Shown: positions 18,311-27,182, counted from the first letter of the stretch. The stretch: 64,000 bases of DNA from an uncultured Chloroflexus sp. (GCF_937129525.1 NZ_CAKZNK010000037.1:1-64000); one strand, 5' to 3'. The notes: generated by a model not told the origin, from the letters alone. A program made the numbers and translations.

Positions 18311-18792
18311 GGCGCGATGTAAGGCAGCGAAGCGCGCAACAGAGTAGTCGATCCGGTCTGCAGGTGAAGATCTACAGTCAGTCTGCGTGACAATGGTATG
18401 TGCAACAAAAAACTATGAAATCGTTATATTTTTCAATAAAATAAACAGTATCGATTTTAATGAAAACTTATGTCAATCAATCTTGACTGTTCGATAGCTA
18501 TGCATTTTTTCGCTATCAGTGTTCGATAAATTCAACAACACTACGCTACCATTCGGATCAAACTTCCGATGGGTGGTACCAGCAACCATGACAAACATGG
18601 TAGCAGGTGGATACCTGTCACCATCTCCTGAAGGCAAGGAAATAGTTCGGAGCAGGGTAAGATCGAGAGATGGTGTGCGCTGATGAGCGCACTGAGTTTT
18701 GCCGGCGACCAACCACTCTGCAACGACCGGTATCAGAGTACCGCAGTTATGCGGCTGACCGCCGGGCACATCGAGCGCACTTGCGCGCCCGA
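18311..18792. other. AT-rich, gene-poor stretch
   Basis: Between tsaE and the Mrr-like gene no conserved gene is visible. Positions about 18400-18500 are strikingly AT-rich compared with the rest of the window. The minus-strand frame at 18473-18769 (98 codons) is open and ends inside the AT-rich patch, but shows no known motif, has no clear ribosome site and has competing frames. It may be a decayed or foreign fragment. Confidence 0.4.
18473..18769 (-). other. Uncertain 98-codon open frame
   Basis: The frame has a plausible C-terminal half (TMFVMVAGTTHRKFDPNGSV) with ordinary composition, but its N-terminal half looks like random translation and there is no recognised domain. It may be the 3' remnant of a gene whose 5' part is lost, or chance. 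I would not annotate it as a gene without homologues. Confidence 0.2.
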
Positions 18793-19158
18793 CTAACCAA
18801 TATTTGTGATTGGATTCAGGCTCGCCTGAGCCAGTCCATTAGCGGGGGGCAACTCAGTCGTTAGCGTCATTGAGGTATAGCGCAGCTCTTGAGCCGCGCG
18901 TCGGGCCTCGTTGCTAAAACCGCCATCAACGGCGATAAGCAAGCCACGATGAAGTCGTCGGAGAAACAACATTTCGGCAAAATCCTGCACATCGGCGGCA
19001 TTGATCAGAGAACGTCGCTGCACCATCACGCCAAACGGTTGCCCTGCCGGTGCGGCAAGCACAAGCAGACAGCGGGTCGCGCGCAACTGTTCAGCAGCAA
19101 TCACCTGGTAGCCAAGCCGACGAGCGTGGGCGGCAGCTTCCTGCACAGATACTTCCAT
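18793..19158 (-). CDS. Small restriction-endonuclease-fold (Mrr-like) protein, possibly inactive
   Basis: A 121-residue soluble protein. Its order of elements resembles an Mrr-type PD-(D/E)xK domain: a strand ending CLLVLAA, a strand GVMVQRR where active Mrr proteins have Q-x-K, a helix DVQDFAEMLFLRR, a strand HRGLLIAVDGGFS and EARRAAQEL, like the GVFVTTSGFTKEA region of Mrr. The conserved lysine of QxK appears to be Arg, and the first acidic residue is not evident, so nuclease activity is doubtful. The ATG at 19158 has GGAGGAGG upstream, so it is well expressed in principle. No modification or restriction partner lies nearby. The Mrr assignment is by eye only. Confidence 0.5.
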   Translation of the reverse strand: MEVSVQEAAAHARRLGYQVIAAEQLRATRCLLVLAAPAGQPFGVMVQRRSLINAADVQDFAEMLFLRRLHRGLLIAVDGGFSNEARRAAQELRYTSMTLTTELPPANGLAQASLNPITNIG

Positions 19159-19319
19159 TCTTATCCTCCTCCAGTGAGGACTCGGGCCTCGCGCGCGAGC
19201 GACGGGGCATCTACGCTGTTGGGGGGATTTGCATGTACCTTTATATTACCACGTTTTGCTCATATTTGCACAAGCCATATTTGACTAAATGGTTGTCGCA
19301 TCCATCCCACAGCCATCAC

Positions 19320-20807
19320 TTAATAGGCATTTTCTTGCCGCCCGGTAATAAAATTCACAATTGTGCGAAGAATAATCTTTATATCAAACAGTAGCGACCA
19401 GTTTTCGATGTAGTAAAGGTCATAGCGGGTACGCTCTTCGATACTGGTATCGCCACGCAACCCATTCACCTGCGCCCAGCCGGTAAGACCGGCTTTTTCT
19501 TTATGCCGACGCATGTAGCGCGGGATCTGCTGTCGGAACTGTTCCACCCAGCGCGCCTGTTCGGGACGGGGACCAACAATCGACATCTCACCGATTAACA
19601 CATTGATCAATTGTGGCAGCTCATCGAGACTGGTGCGGCGCAACCAGCGCCCCACGCGGGTCACCCGCGAATCGTTCTGCACCGTCCAGGTACCAAATTG
19701 CTCGGCATCAGGCCGCATCGTGCGAAACTTAATCATCCAGAACGGCTGCCCATCGAGACCAACCCGCTCTTGCAGGAAGAAGACCGGCCCGCGCGATTCA
19801 AGTCGAATTGCCAGCGCAATCAAGAGCATGATCGGCGCGGCGAAGAGCAACACCAGCGCGGCAACAATCAAATCGAGACCGCGCTTGAGGGCCCGATTCC
19901 ACGGGTTATCGAGCGCCGCATTTTTAACACTGACCAGGGGCAAATCACGCAGATCGCCGATTGAGACTTCATTGTTGGTAATGAGCTGAAAAGTATCGGG
20001 ATAGACTTTAATCTCCACCGACTCATCTTCGGCCAGAGCGATCACCTCAACCAGATCTTGCGACGAGCGACCGGAGAGGGCAATAATCACTTCATCGGCG
20101 CGGGTTGCACGGATGACGCGCCGAATATGTTCGGCGCGACCCAACACCGGCAAACCATCGACAATCTCACCAATCGGCACCGTATCAGAGAGAAACCCCT
20201 GAACGCGATAGCCCAATTCTGGACGGCGGCGGATGGTATTCCAGACCAGTCGGCCAGGATCGCGCGCGCCGACGATTAATACCCGTCGGGTATCGATATC
20301 GAAGTAGCGGCGCAAGATGTAGACCAGTAACCGGTGACCGAAACGACCAGACAACGTCACAACGACGGCCAGTAACCATCCCTGAAAGAGAATCTCGCGC
20401 ATCCAGGGCAGCTCTTCGCCGCCGAACTCGCCGATCAATGCGTTGATGAAGATGACCAGCACCATCGTCAGCGAGACGGCGGTCACCACTTTGACCGCTT
20501 CATCGAGCCGTGAGGCGCCACGTTTCATCTCGTAGAGACCGTGGCTGGCAAACACAAACAAGGCTGTCAGCGTGCCGAGCACACTCAAACGTATGGCCGT
20601 TAGCGGATCGGCAGGCATACGAAAACCGGCGGCGACAAGCGACTCGGCGCCAAGCGCATACGCTGCCTGCGCGGCCAGATTCAATGCCGCCATATCGAAT
20701 GCAACTAATAGTAACCGTAATAGCGCGCGCCAGGCGCGCGGACGCAGCAGCGACCGCGTTCTAACCGACGCGACGCGCGTTGGGTGGGAGGATGAGATTG
20801 CGGCCAA
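19320..20807 (-). CDS. Polyprenyl-phosphate sugar-1-phosphate transferase (WcaJ/PssY type)
   Basis: Up to 495 residues. The N-terminal half has four to five membrane helices and a Rossmann-like CoA-binding-3 region (VLIVGARDPGRLVWNTI). The C-terminal half is the bacterial sugar transferase domain: KRGLDLIVAALVLLFAAPIM, FFLQERVGLDGQPFWMIKFR, SLDELPQLINVLIGEMSIVG, and GLTGWAQVNGLRGDTS. It starts exopolysaccharide or glycan assembly by placing a sugar phosphate on undecaprenyl phosphate. The long form begins at TTG 20807, overlapping the upstream glycosyltransferase by 47 bp; an ATG at 20693 would cut into the first helix region. The neighbouring GT2 gene is probably in the same pathway and operon. 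Confidence 0.9.
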   Translation of the reverse strand: MAAISSSHPTRVASVRTRSLLRPRAWRALLRLLLVAFDMAALNLAAQAAYALGAESLVAAGFRMPADPLTAIRLSVLGTLTALFVFASHGLYEMKRGASRLDEAVKVVTAVSLTMVLVIFINALIGEFGGEELPWMREILFQGWLLAVVVTLSGRFGHRLLVYILRRYFDIDTRRVLIVGARDPGRLVWNTIRRRPELGYRVQGFLSDTVPIGEIVDGLPVLGRAEHIRRVIRATRADEVIIALSGRSSQDLVEVIALAEDESVEIKVYPDTFQLITNNEVSIGDLRDLPLVSVKNAALDNPWNRALKRGLDLIVAALVLLFAAPIMLLIALAIRLESRGPVFFLQERVGLDGQPFWMIKFRTMRPDAEQFGTWTVQNDSRVTRVGRWLRRTSLDELPQLINVLIGEMSIVGPRPEQARWVEQFRQQIPRYMRRHKEKAGLTGWAQVNGLRGDTSIEERTRYDLYYIENWSLLFDIKIILRTIVNFITGRQENAY

Positions 20808-21660
20808 GCGCCCACAGCTCCTTTACAGTAATGCCAAACTCGATCAGGCAATTGAGCGGCGCCGGCGTCGTCGCCGCGTAATGCTTGCGATGGAAGAGTC
20901 GCATCGCATCGTAGAAGGCGCGGATCGACGGGATCGGACGCCGACTGGAAGCAGCCCGCTTGTGATGATAGACGATCACAGCAGGATAGTAAACGATCTT
21001 CCAGCCATACTGTTTGATCCGGTAAGCCCAATCGAGATCTTCACCATACATGAAAAAGGATTCGTCGAGCAAGCCAACTTCGCGAACAACTGTCGCGCGC
21101 ACCATCATGCAGGCCCCAACGACCGAGTCTACCTCTGTTTCGACATCAGGGTCAAGATAGGTCATATTGTAGGCCGCGAAGCGCCGGCTACGCGGAAACA
21201 GACGCGACAAACCGAATAGACGATAGAACGCGATGGCCGGGGTCGGAAAACTGCGCCGGCAGGCAAGATCGAGCGATCCGTCGGGCAAGAGCAGCTTTGG
21301 ACCCACCGCGCCTACCGCCGGATGTTGATCGAGGTAATCGACCATGCCATCGAGCGCGCCAGGCGGCACCACGGTATCGTTATTCAATAGCAGAATGTAG
21401 TCTGGCGGATTGGGTAAGGCCAGGATGTGACGCAAAGCCAGATTATTGCCGGCTGAAAAACCGCCATTGACCGGACTTTCAATCAGATTGACCCAGGGAA
21501 AGCGCTCACGCACCATTGCAGCGCTGCCATCGGTCGAAGCGTTATCAACGACCCAGACCTCGAGTCGACAACGAGTCGGCGCCGCTGCGATAGAGGTCAG
21601 ACAATCGGCCAGCAGATCGGCCCGGTTGTAGTTGAGGATAACGACGGCAAGACTGGACAT
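20761..21660 (-). CDS. Family 2 glycosyltransferase
   Basis: A 299-residue GT2 enzyme of the rhamnosyltransferase-like group. Seen motifs: [18 protein letters not shown] at the N terminus, the first nucleotide-binding Asp in [12 protein letters not shown], the DxD-like [12 protein letters not shown], and the catalytic-loop [19 protein letters not shown]. It transfers a sugar from a nucleotide donor, probably onto the polyprenyl-linked glycan started by the overlapping downstream gene. It is transcribed divergently from pufL; an extended -10 (TGGTATACT on the minus strand, hexamer 21703-21698) lies about 40 bp upstream. Confidence 0.9.
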   Translation of the reverse strand: MSSLAVVILNYNRADLLADCLTSIAAAPTRCRLEVWVVDNASTDGSAAMVRERFPWVNLIESPVNGGFSAGNNLALRHILALPNPPDYILLLNNDTVVPPGALDGMVDYLDQHPAVGAVGPKLLLPDGSLDLACRRSFPTPAIAFYRLFGLSRLFPRSRRFAAYNMTYLDPDVETEVDSVVGACMMVRATVVREVGLLDESFFMYGEDLDWAYRIKQYGWKIVYYPAVIVYHHKRAASSRRPIPSIRAFYDAMRLFHRKHYAATTPAPLNCLIEFGITVKELWALGRNLILPPNARRVG

Positions 21661-21814
21661 CGCGCGCCTGTTCGATCAAGATTGCGTTAACGCCAGTTCA
21701 GTATACCACAGGTCATTCTTGTTTTATATGCAAGAGATGAACAGACACTGTTCAAGCGACAGGCAATACGGTTTGAGGCTTTATAATGCAAAATTAAATA
21801 TCAACACCTGTAGC

Positions 21815-21843
21815 TTGACAATGTCTATCAGGCGTATTATACT
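21815..21843 (+). promoter_or_regulatory. pufLM sigma-70-type promoter
   Basis: TTGACA at 21815-21820, a 17-bp spacer, then TATACT at 21838-21843: a perfect -35 and a five-of-six -10. The pufL start is 115 bp further on, leaving a leader of about 108 nt. A second TATAAT at 21782-21787 lacks a good -35. Confidence 0.8.
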
Positions 21844-21957
21844 GGCCGAAAAGGGCGCGAGATTTTGCTTATCATTACACGCTACCATTGTCAGGGCAGC
21901 GTGCAGGCGCGAACAAGCATCCGGTCGCCGCGCCAGCCGTCAGCAGAGGGAGTCGCT

Positions 21958-22893
21958 ATGAGCAGAGCAAAAGCGAAAGACCCCCGCTTTCCCGACTTTT
22001 CGTTCACCGTTGTTGAAGGTGCGCGAGCCACACGGGTACCGGGAGGGCGCACGATCGAAGAAATCGAGCCGGAGTACAGAATCAAAGGGCGCACAACCTT
22101 TAGCGCTCTCTTCCGCTACGATCCCTTCGATTTCTGGGTAGGTCCGTTCTACGTCGGCTTCTGGGGCTTCGTCTCGGTTATCGGCATCATCTTCGGCTCA
22201 TACTTCTATATCAATGAAACCATTCTGAAAGGGCCGTATTCGTTCCCCCAGAACTTCTTCGCCGGTCGGATCGATCCACCACCAGCAGAACTTGGGTTAG
22301 GCTTCGCCGCCCCAGGTGAACCAGGATTCGCCTGGCAGATGACGGTGCTCTTCGCTACTATCGCCTTCTTCGGCTGGATGATGCGGCAGGTTGACATCAG
22401 CATGAAGCTCGATATGGGCTATCACGTGCCCATCGCGTTCGGTGTCGCCGTTTCAGCCTGGACGGTGTTGCAGATCATCCGGCCTATTGCGCTTGGTATG
22501 TGGCACGAGGGCTTTGTGCTGGGCGTGATGCCCCACCTCGACTGGGTATCGAACTTCGGCTACCGCTACAATAACTTTTTCTACAACCCATTCCACGCCA
22601 TTGGCATTACCGGTCTGTTTGCTTCAACCTGGCTGCTGGCCTGCCATGGTTCGCTGATTTTGAGCGCGGCGCAATATCGCGGCCCTGAAGGCGGCGACAT
22701 TGAAAACGTCTTCTTCCGTGACGTGCAATACTACTCGGTCGGCGAAGCCGGCGTCCATCGCCTCGGCTACATCTTCGCTATCGGCGGCATTCTCTCGGCT
22801 GACCTGTGCATCCTGCTGTCGGGCTGGCCGGTACAGGATTGGGTAAGCTTCTGGAACTTCTGGAATAATTTCCCCTTCTGGAGCGGCGTCTAG
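21958..22893 (+). CDS. pufL: Photosynthetic reaction centre L subunit
   Basis: A 311-residue, five-helix subunit of the type II reaction centre. Ligands visible by comparison with purple bacteria: H193 (PHLDW, accessory bacteriochlorophyll), H213 (NPFHAIGI, special pair), H230 (LACHGS) and H267 (GVHRLGY), the last two for the non-heme metal. The start is ATG 21958, 9 bp after GAGGGAG; the frame extends upstream to an earlier ATG but only through the leader. The N terminus is hydrophilic and about 30 residues longer than in purple bacteria. pufM follows after 16 bp. Confidence 0.98.
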   Translation: MSRAKAKDPRFPDFSFTVVEGARATRVPGGRTIEEIEPEYRIKGRTTFSALFRYDPFDFWVGPFYVGFWGFVSVIGIIFGSYFYINETILKGPYSFPQNFFAGRIDPPPAELGLGFAAPGEPGFAWQMTVLFATIAFFGWMMRQVDISMKLDMGYHVPIAFGVAVSAWTVLQIIRPIALGMWHEGFVLGVMPHLDWVSNFGYRYNNFFYNPFHAIGITGLFASTWLLACHGSLILSAAQYRGPEGGDIENVFFRDVQYYSVGEAGVHRLGYIFAIGGILSADLCILLSGWPVQDWVSFWNFWNNFPFWSGV

Positions 22894-22909
22894 AGAGGAG
22901 CGCAGCAGT

Positions 22910-23824
22910 ATGGCAACAGTAGATATGACGCCGGGCGATCTGGAACTAGGCCGCGATCGCGGTCGGATTGGCAAGCCAATCGAGATCCCGTTACTGGAAA
23001 ACTTTGGCTTCGATAGTCAGCTCGGCCCGTTTTACCTCGGCTTGTGGAATGCAGTGGCATATGTCGCGGGCGGTATCTTCACCTTTATCTGGCTGATGGT
23101 GATGTTCGCCCAGGTCAATTTTAACCCAGTAGCCTTCGTCAAGTATTTTGTCGTGCTCCAGATTGATCCGCCGTCATCGCGCTACGGGCTGAGTTTTCCG
23201 CCGCTCAACGAAGGCGGCTGGTGGCTCATTGCTACGTTCTTCCTCACGCTGTCAATCTTCGCCTGGTATATGCATATCTATACCCGGGCTAAGGCGCTTG
23301 GCATCAAGCCTTACCTCGCCTATGGCTTCACCGGCGCGATCGCGCTCTACCTGGTGATCTATATTATTCGACCGATATGGATGGGTGATTGGTCGGAAGC
23401 GCCGGCCCATGGTATCAAGGCGCTGCTCGACTGGACGAATAATGTGAGCGTGCGTTACGGCAATTTCTACTACAATCCGTTCCACATGCTCTCGATCTTC
23501 TTCCTGCTCGGCTCGACACTCTTGCTGGCTATGCACGCTGGCACGATCTGGGCGCTGGAAAAGTACGCTGCCCACGAAGAGTGGAATGAGATTCAAGCTC
23601 CTGGCACTGGCACTGAGCGCGCTCAGCTCTTCTGGCGCTGGTGCATGGGCTTCAATGCCAATGCCTATTCGATCCACCTGTGGGCGTTTTGGTTTGCCTG
23701 GTTGTGCGGTATCACCGGCGCGCTCGGCGTCTTCTTCTCAATGCCCGATTTCGTTAATAACTGGTTCCAGTGGGGTATTGAGGCCGGTATCGCCTATCCA
23801 CAAGGGCCGACACCGATGCCCTAA
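22910..23824 (+). CDS. pufM: Photosynthetic reaction centre M subunit
   Basis: A 304-residue partner of PufL. H192 (NPFHML) is the special-pair ligand, and H209 (AMHAG) and H256 (SIHLW) are metal ligands. Where L has PHLDW, M has ALLDW, with L172 in place of His; this fits the known Chloroflexus reaction centre, which holds three bacteriopheophytins and three bacteriochlorophylls. AGAGGAG precedes the ATG. The gene is separate from pufL, unlike the fused form in Roseiflexus. No pufC or antenna genes follow; a terminator closes the operon. Confidence 0.98.
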   Translation: MATVDMTPGDLELGRDRGRIGKPIEIPLLENFGFDSQLGPFYLGLWNAVAYVAGGIFTFIWLMVMFAQVNFNPVAFVKYFVVLQIDPPSSRYGLSFPPLNEGGWWLIATFFLTLSIFAWYMHIYTRAKALGIKPYLAYGFTGAIALYLVIYIIRPIWMGDWSEAPAHGIKALLDWTNNVSVRYGNFYYNPFHMLSIFFLLGSTLLLAMHAGTIWALEKYAAHEEWNEIQAPGTGTERAQLFWRWCMGFNANAYSIHLWAFWFAWLCGITGALGVFFSMPDFVNNWFQWGIEAGIAYPQGPTPMP

Positions 23825-23853
23825 GCCTGTTTGAATCTTCCACCTTCCTCCCG

Positions 23854-23883
23854 ACCCTCACCCGTCGTATGGCGGGTGAGGGT
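23854..23883 (+). terminator. pufLM terminator
   Basis: An 11-bp stem (ACCCTCACCCG pairing with 23873-23883) with an 8-nt loop, followed by a short TTT. It lies 30 bp after the pufM stop. Confidence 0.8.
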
Positions 23884-23905
23884 TTCCTGCCTCTGATCAG
23901 CGCCG

Positions 23906-23991
23906 ACCATTCACCCACCGCATCGCCTGACCCTTCAGTGAGGGGTTCCCGCCGCTGATCTCGGCGCTAACCATTCACCCACCGCATCGCC
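23906..23991. repeat. Two-copy direct repeat after pufM
   Basis: A 22-bp sequence is repeated exactly at 23906-23927 and 23970-23991 (period 64 bp), with similar flanks on both sides. It lies in the gap between pufM and the convergent membrane-protein gene. No coding potential is seen. Confidence 0.7.
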
Positions 23992-24032
23992 CAGCCCTTT
24001 CAAAGCAGCGCCACCCGCCCCCTGACCCGACT

Positions 24033-24650
24033 TCAGTTTTTGCGCATCTCGACAACCCGTTCGACCGGCAGACTCGTGGCCAGCGCCATTGCATTCACCA
24101 GCGGTTGTAACGCCGCCGGTACCGCCGCGCTGTCGATGATCCAGACTTCATCGCCAACCAGCATTTCGAGCGCTAATACCGGTTGCAGACGGCGGATCAG
24201 CCCACCGGTGATGATACGATATGGGCGAAGGCGCAATCCGCTGATCGCCGACCGATCGATACGCTGCGCGCGCGGACGCCCGACCCGACTGGTCTGGTGG
24301 ATGGTGAAGCTACTGGCATCGAGTACTATCTCGTTGGTGGTGGTAGCAATGGCATAGCCGCCAACCAGGCGCTGGATGGCCAGGCCACCGAATAGCCCGC
24401 CGACAGCAGCGCTCAGGCCGGCTGGAGCGAAGCCGAATCCCTGCAACGATGCCAACACACCGGCGAACAATGCGGCCAGCGCAATCACAATTAATACACC
24501 GCCGCCGATAAATAATGGAATGGCAGCATGGCGATTAGCCTGTGGGTAGGATTGCAGGCGTAGCTGGTCTGGTTCGGCAATGATCACCTGATAGTACGGT
24601 GTTGGACCGAGACGGCGCCCCAGTCGTTGACGGAATGGTGAAGTTGTCAT
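24033..24650 (-). CDS. Membrane protein of unknown function
   Basis: A 205-residue protein with two hydrophobic helices (about residues 44-70 and 76-98, the second Gly/Ala-rich) and a C-terminal soluble region of about 100 residues that alternates short strands (EIVLDASSFTIHQTS, LALEMLVGDEVWIIDS). The layout, two helices then a small beta-rich domain, resembles bacterial PH-type (YdbS-like) proteins, but I cannot confirm the family. Start ATG 24650 has no clear ribosome site. It is transcribed alone, facing pufM. Confidence 0.7.
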   Translation of the reverse strand: MTTSPFRQRLGRRLGPTPYYQVIIAEPDQLRLQSYPQANRHAAIPLFIGGGVLIVIALAALFAGVLASLQGFGFAPAGLSAAVGGLFGGLAIQRLVGGYAIATTTNEIVLDASSFTIHQTSRVGRPRAQRIDRSAISGLRLRPYRIITGGLIRRLQPVLALEMLVGDEVWIIDSAAVPAALQPLVNAMALATSLPVERVVEMRKN

Positions 24651-24805
24651 GGCATTTCACACAAGCGGTATGACAAAGAGTAAGTATCCTGATCAAACAC
24701 GGTGGCAACGTAACCAGGATCGACAGCTCATACTGGCGCTGACGACAAGTCTGTTACGGCCATTATACGCCTGACCGGGGCCAGGCTACGCCGTCTCAGC
24801 CACAC

Positions 24806-24834
24806 TTGCACGAATTGGTGAGTCGTGCTATAAT
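24806..24834 (+). promoter_or_regulatory. tRNA-Gly promoter
   Basis: TTGCAC at 24806-24811, 17 bp, TATAAT at 24829-24834. The tRNA begins 12 bp later. Confidence 0.8.
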
Positions 24835-24845
24835 CCTTGAGTGAT

Positions 24846-24921
24846 GCGGGAGTGGCTCAGCTGGTAGAGCGACACCTTGCCAAGGTGTAGGTCGCGGGTT
24901 CGAATCCCGTCTCCCGCTCCA
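24846..24921 (+). tRNA. tRNA-Gly (anticodon GCC)
   Basis: A 76-nt cloverleaf: acceptor GCGGGAG/CTCCCGC, D arm around GGCTCAGCTGGTAGAGC, anticodon stem ACACC/GGTGT with loop TTGCCAA, T arm GCGGG-TTCGAAT-CCCGT, and an encoded CCA. The anticodon GCC reads GGC and GGU. It has its own promoter and terminator and is not flanked by an integrated element. Confidence 0.97.
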
Positions 24922-24926
24922 GTTAT

Positions 24927-24948
24927 GACCAGCGCTATGGCGCTGGTC
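24927..24948 (+). terminator. tRNA-Gly terminator
   Basis: Nine-bp stem GACCAGCGC / GCGCTGGTC with loop TATG, followed by TTTCGTTT, five bases after the CCA end. Confidence 0.9.
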
Positions 24949-25264
24949 TTTCGTTTGAAAAAGGAATGAAGTGTCAGCGGTAAAGAGTCAGGATCACTCT
25001 TTCGCGCGCGGTCACTCTCTGTCAAAATACGCATTCCGCCTGTTATACACTAACTCTGGCCGGAGCAATACAAGGTAGCGACTCTACCAGGCGGTAATAT
25101 TCCATCGCTCAACGGCCAGTTTCGCATCCTGCGGCGCACACACTTGCGCAGGGTATTTGACAGCAAAACGGTTTGCGCTGATCATATGTAGTGATAACTT
25201 CTAAGCAGACAAACAGCGGCAGATTCCGATACGATAACCGCGCTGCCAACCCCCAACCAGCACC
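24949..25264. other. Non-coding gap before the ABC-F gene
   Basis: No gene seen. It contains an extended -10-like TGTTATACA (hexamer 25044-25049) with a poor -35, about 215 bp before the ABC-F start. A nearly repeated CACTCTTTCGCG / CACTCTCT pair lies near 25000. Confidence 0.4.
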
Positions 25265-27163
25265 ATGACGCTACTCAACGCAACAAACCTCAGTAAATAC
25301 TATGGCGCCGAACTTATCTTTCAGGAGGTGAGCTTTCAGATCGGGCGCGGCGAAAAGGTGGCGATTGTCGGGATGAATGGGGCCGGCAAAAGCACGCTTC
25401 TGCGGATTATCGCCGGCCTGGAAAAGCCCGACAGCGGCAGCATCAGCCTCGCGCGCGGCACACGCATGGCCTATCTGGCCCAGGAGGCTCGCTTCAGCGG
25501 CGAGCGCACCCTCTGGCAAGAGATGGAGGCGGCACTGGCCGAGATCAATCAATGGCGCAGCGAGCTGATTGAACTCGAAGCGCGGCTGGCCGATACTGCA
25601 GCCCAAGACTGGGAAGCCGTGATGGAGCGTTATGGCGAACTCAGCGCCCGCTTCGAGCATGCCGGTGGCTATGAGATCGAGCATCGCATCGAACGCACGC
25701 TGCATGGTCTTGGCTTCCAAGTTGATCAGTTTCATCAGCGGATGAGTCTGTTCTCTGGTGGGCAGAAGACCCGGGCTGCACTGGCTGCGGCGCTGCTAAG
25801 TGACCCCGATTTGCTGCTCCTCGATGAGCCAACCAACCATCTCGATATGGAGGCACTCGAATGGTTGGAACAATTTTTGCGCGGCTGGGATGGCACGTTG
25901 ATCGTTGTTTCACACGATCGCTATTTTCTCGAGCGGGTGACCAAACGCACCCTTGAGATCAGCTTCAATCGGTTGGAAGACTATCCCGGTAGTTATGAAA
26001 AATATCTGACACTGAAAGCCGAACGGATTGAGCGCCGGTTGAAGGAGTATCAGGCGCAACAGGCATTCATTGCCCGCACCGAAGAGTTTATTCGGCGCTA
26101 CAAGGCAGGCCAGCGCGCTCGAGAAGCTAAAGGGCGCGAGAAACGGTTAGAACGCCTGAAGCGTGAGCAGATGATCGAGCGTCCTAAAGAAGCCGCTAAA
26201 CTGCGCCTCGCGCTCGATAGTCAGTTGCGGTCGGGCGAGCTGGTATTAAGGCTCGATGGTCTGGTAGTCGGCTTCCGTGGCCCAAATGGCGAAGGGCGAA
26301 CGTTGTTGCGCGCTGATGATCTGACTATCAGACGCGGCGAGCGGGTCGGCTTGCTAGGGCCAAATGGCTCTGGCAAGACAACGTTGCTGCGCGCGCTGAT
26401 CGGTCAATTGACGCCATTGCAGGGTATTGTTCGTCTCGGTCATGAAGTGCGGGTCGGCTATTATGCCCAGGGTCACGATGTGCTGGTATGGAACAATACC
26501 GTGCTGGAAGAGGTATTGCGCGTTGCGCCGAGTCTCGGTGAAGGCGCAGCGCGCAATTTGCTGGCGCGCTTTCTCTTTACCGGTGATGATGTGTTCAAGC
26601 GGATTGCAGACCTCAGTGGTGGCGAACGCTCGCGAGTGGCGCTGGCTCAACTGACGCTACTTCCCGGTAACTTACTTTTGCTCGATGAACCAACCAACCA
26701 TCTCGATATCGATGCGCGCGAGGCGCTGGAAGCGGTATTGAAAGAGTACACCGGTTCAATCCTGTTTGTTTCCCACGACCGCTACTTCATTGATGCGCTG
26801 GCTGACAAACTCTGGATCGTTGAGCAAGGGCGCATCAAGCAGTTTATCGGCAACTACAGCGAGTATATGGCAGCGCAAAGCGCCGCGCCACCGGTCGCCA
26901 CGCCGCAGACTTCAGCAGTCAAATCGACACCCGCAAAGCAGATCCACGCCAATGATACTGAACGGGCCAGGCAACGTCGGCTGGCGGCGCTGGAGGCGGA
27001 AGTAACCGCGCTCGAACAAGATCTGGCCCGGTTGAGCCAGGAACTTGATGCGGCCAGCCAGGCCCGCGACGTGGCCCGGCTGATAGCACTCGGCGCTCAG
27101 TATGCCGAACTCGAGCAGTTGCTGGCAGATAAGTATGCCCAATGGGAACAACTGGCTGCCTGA
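25265..27163 (+). CDS. ABC-F family ATPase (translation factor type)
   Basis: A 632-residue soluble protein with two ABC domains and no membrane segment. Walker A motifs are GMNGAGKSTLL and GPNGSGKTTLL; signatures are FSGGQKTR and LSGGERSR; both Walker B regions read LLLDEPTNHLD. A highly charged linker of about 80 residues between the domains, and a C-terminal coiled coil (ERARQRRLAALEAEVTALEQ), are typical of the Uup/YdiF-like ABC-F branch, which acts on the ribosome rather than in transport. The subgroup (resistance or housekeeping) cannot be told by eye. The ATG at 25265 lacks a clear Shine-Dalgarno site. A 10-bp stem overlaps the stop codon. Confidence 0.92.
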   Translation: MTLLNATNLSKYYGAELIFQEVSFQIGRGEKVAIVGMNGAGKSTLLRIIAGLEKPDSGSISLARGTRMAYLAQEARFSGERTLWQEMEAALAEINQWRSELIELEARLADTAAQDWEAVMERYGELSARFEHAGGYEIEHRIERTLHGLGFQVDQFHQRMSLFSGGQKTRAALAAALLSDPDLLLLDEPTNHLDMEALEWLEQFLRGWDGTLIVVSHDRYFLERVTKRTLEISFNRLEDYPGSYEKYLTLKAERIERRLKEYQAQQAFIARTEEFIRRYKAGQRAREAKGREKRLERLKREQMIERPKEAAKLRLALDSQLRSGELVLRLDGLVVGFRGPNGEGRTLLRADDLTIRRGERVGLLGPNGSGKTTLLRALIGQLTPLQGIVRLGHEVRVGYYAQGHDVLVWNNTVLEEVLRVAPSLGEGAARNLLARFLFTGDDVFKRIADLSGGERSRVALAQLTLLPGNLLLLDEPTNHLDIDAREALEAVLKEYTGSILFVSHDRYFIDALADKLWIVEQGRIKQFIGNYSEYMAAQSAAPPVATPQTSAVKSTPAKQIHANDTERARQRRLAALEAEVTALEQDLARLSQELDAASQARDVARLIALGAQYAELEQLLADKYAQWEQLAA

Positions 27164-27182
27164 CACTGGTCTGTGTCAGGCA
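27157..27182 (+). terminator. Hairpin overlapping the ABC-F stop codon
   Basis: TGCCTGACAC / GTGTCAGGCA, 10-bp perfect stem with 6-nt loop. There is no T-run, so it may act as an mRNA end-stabiliser rather than an intrinsic terminator. Confidence 0.55.

Noticed and set aside
21865-21957. Longer pufL start
   Set aside because: The extension runs through the leader just after the -10, while a good ribosome site and the known PufL N terminus fit 21958.
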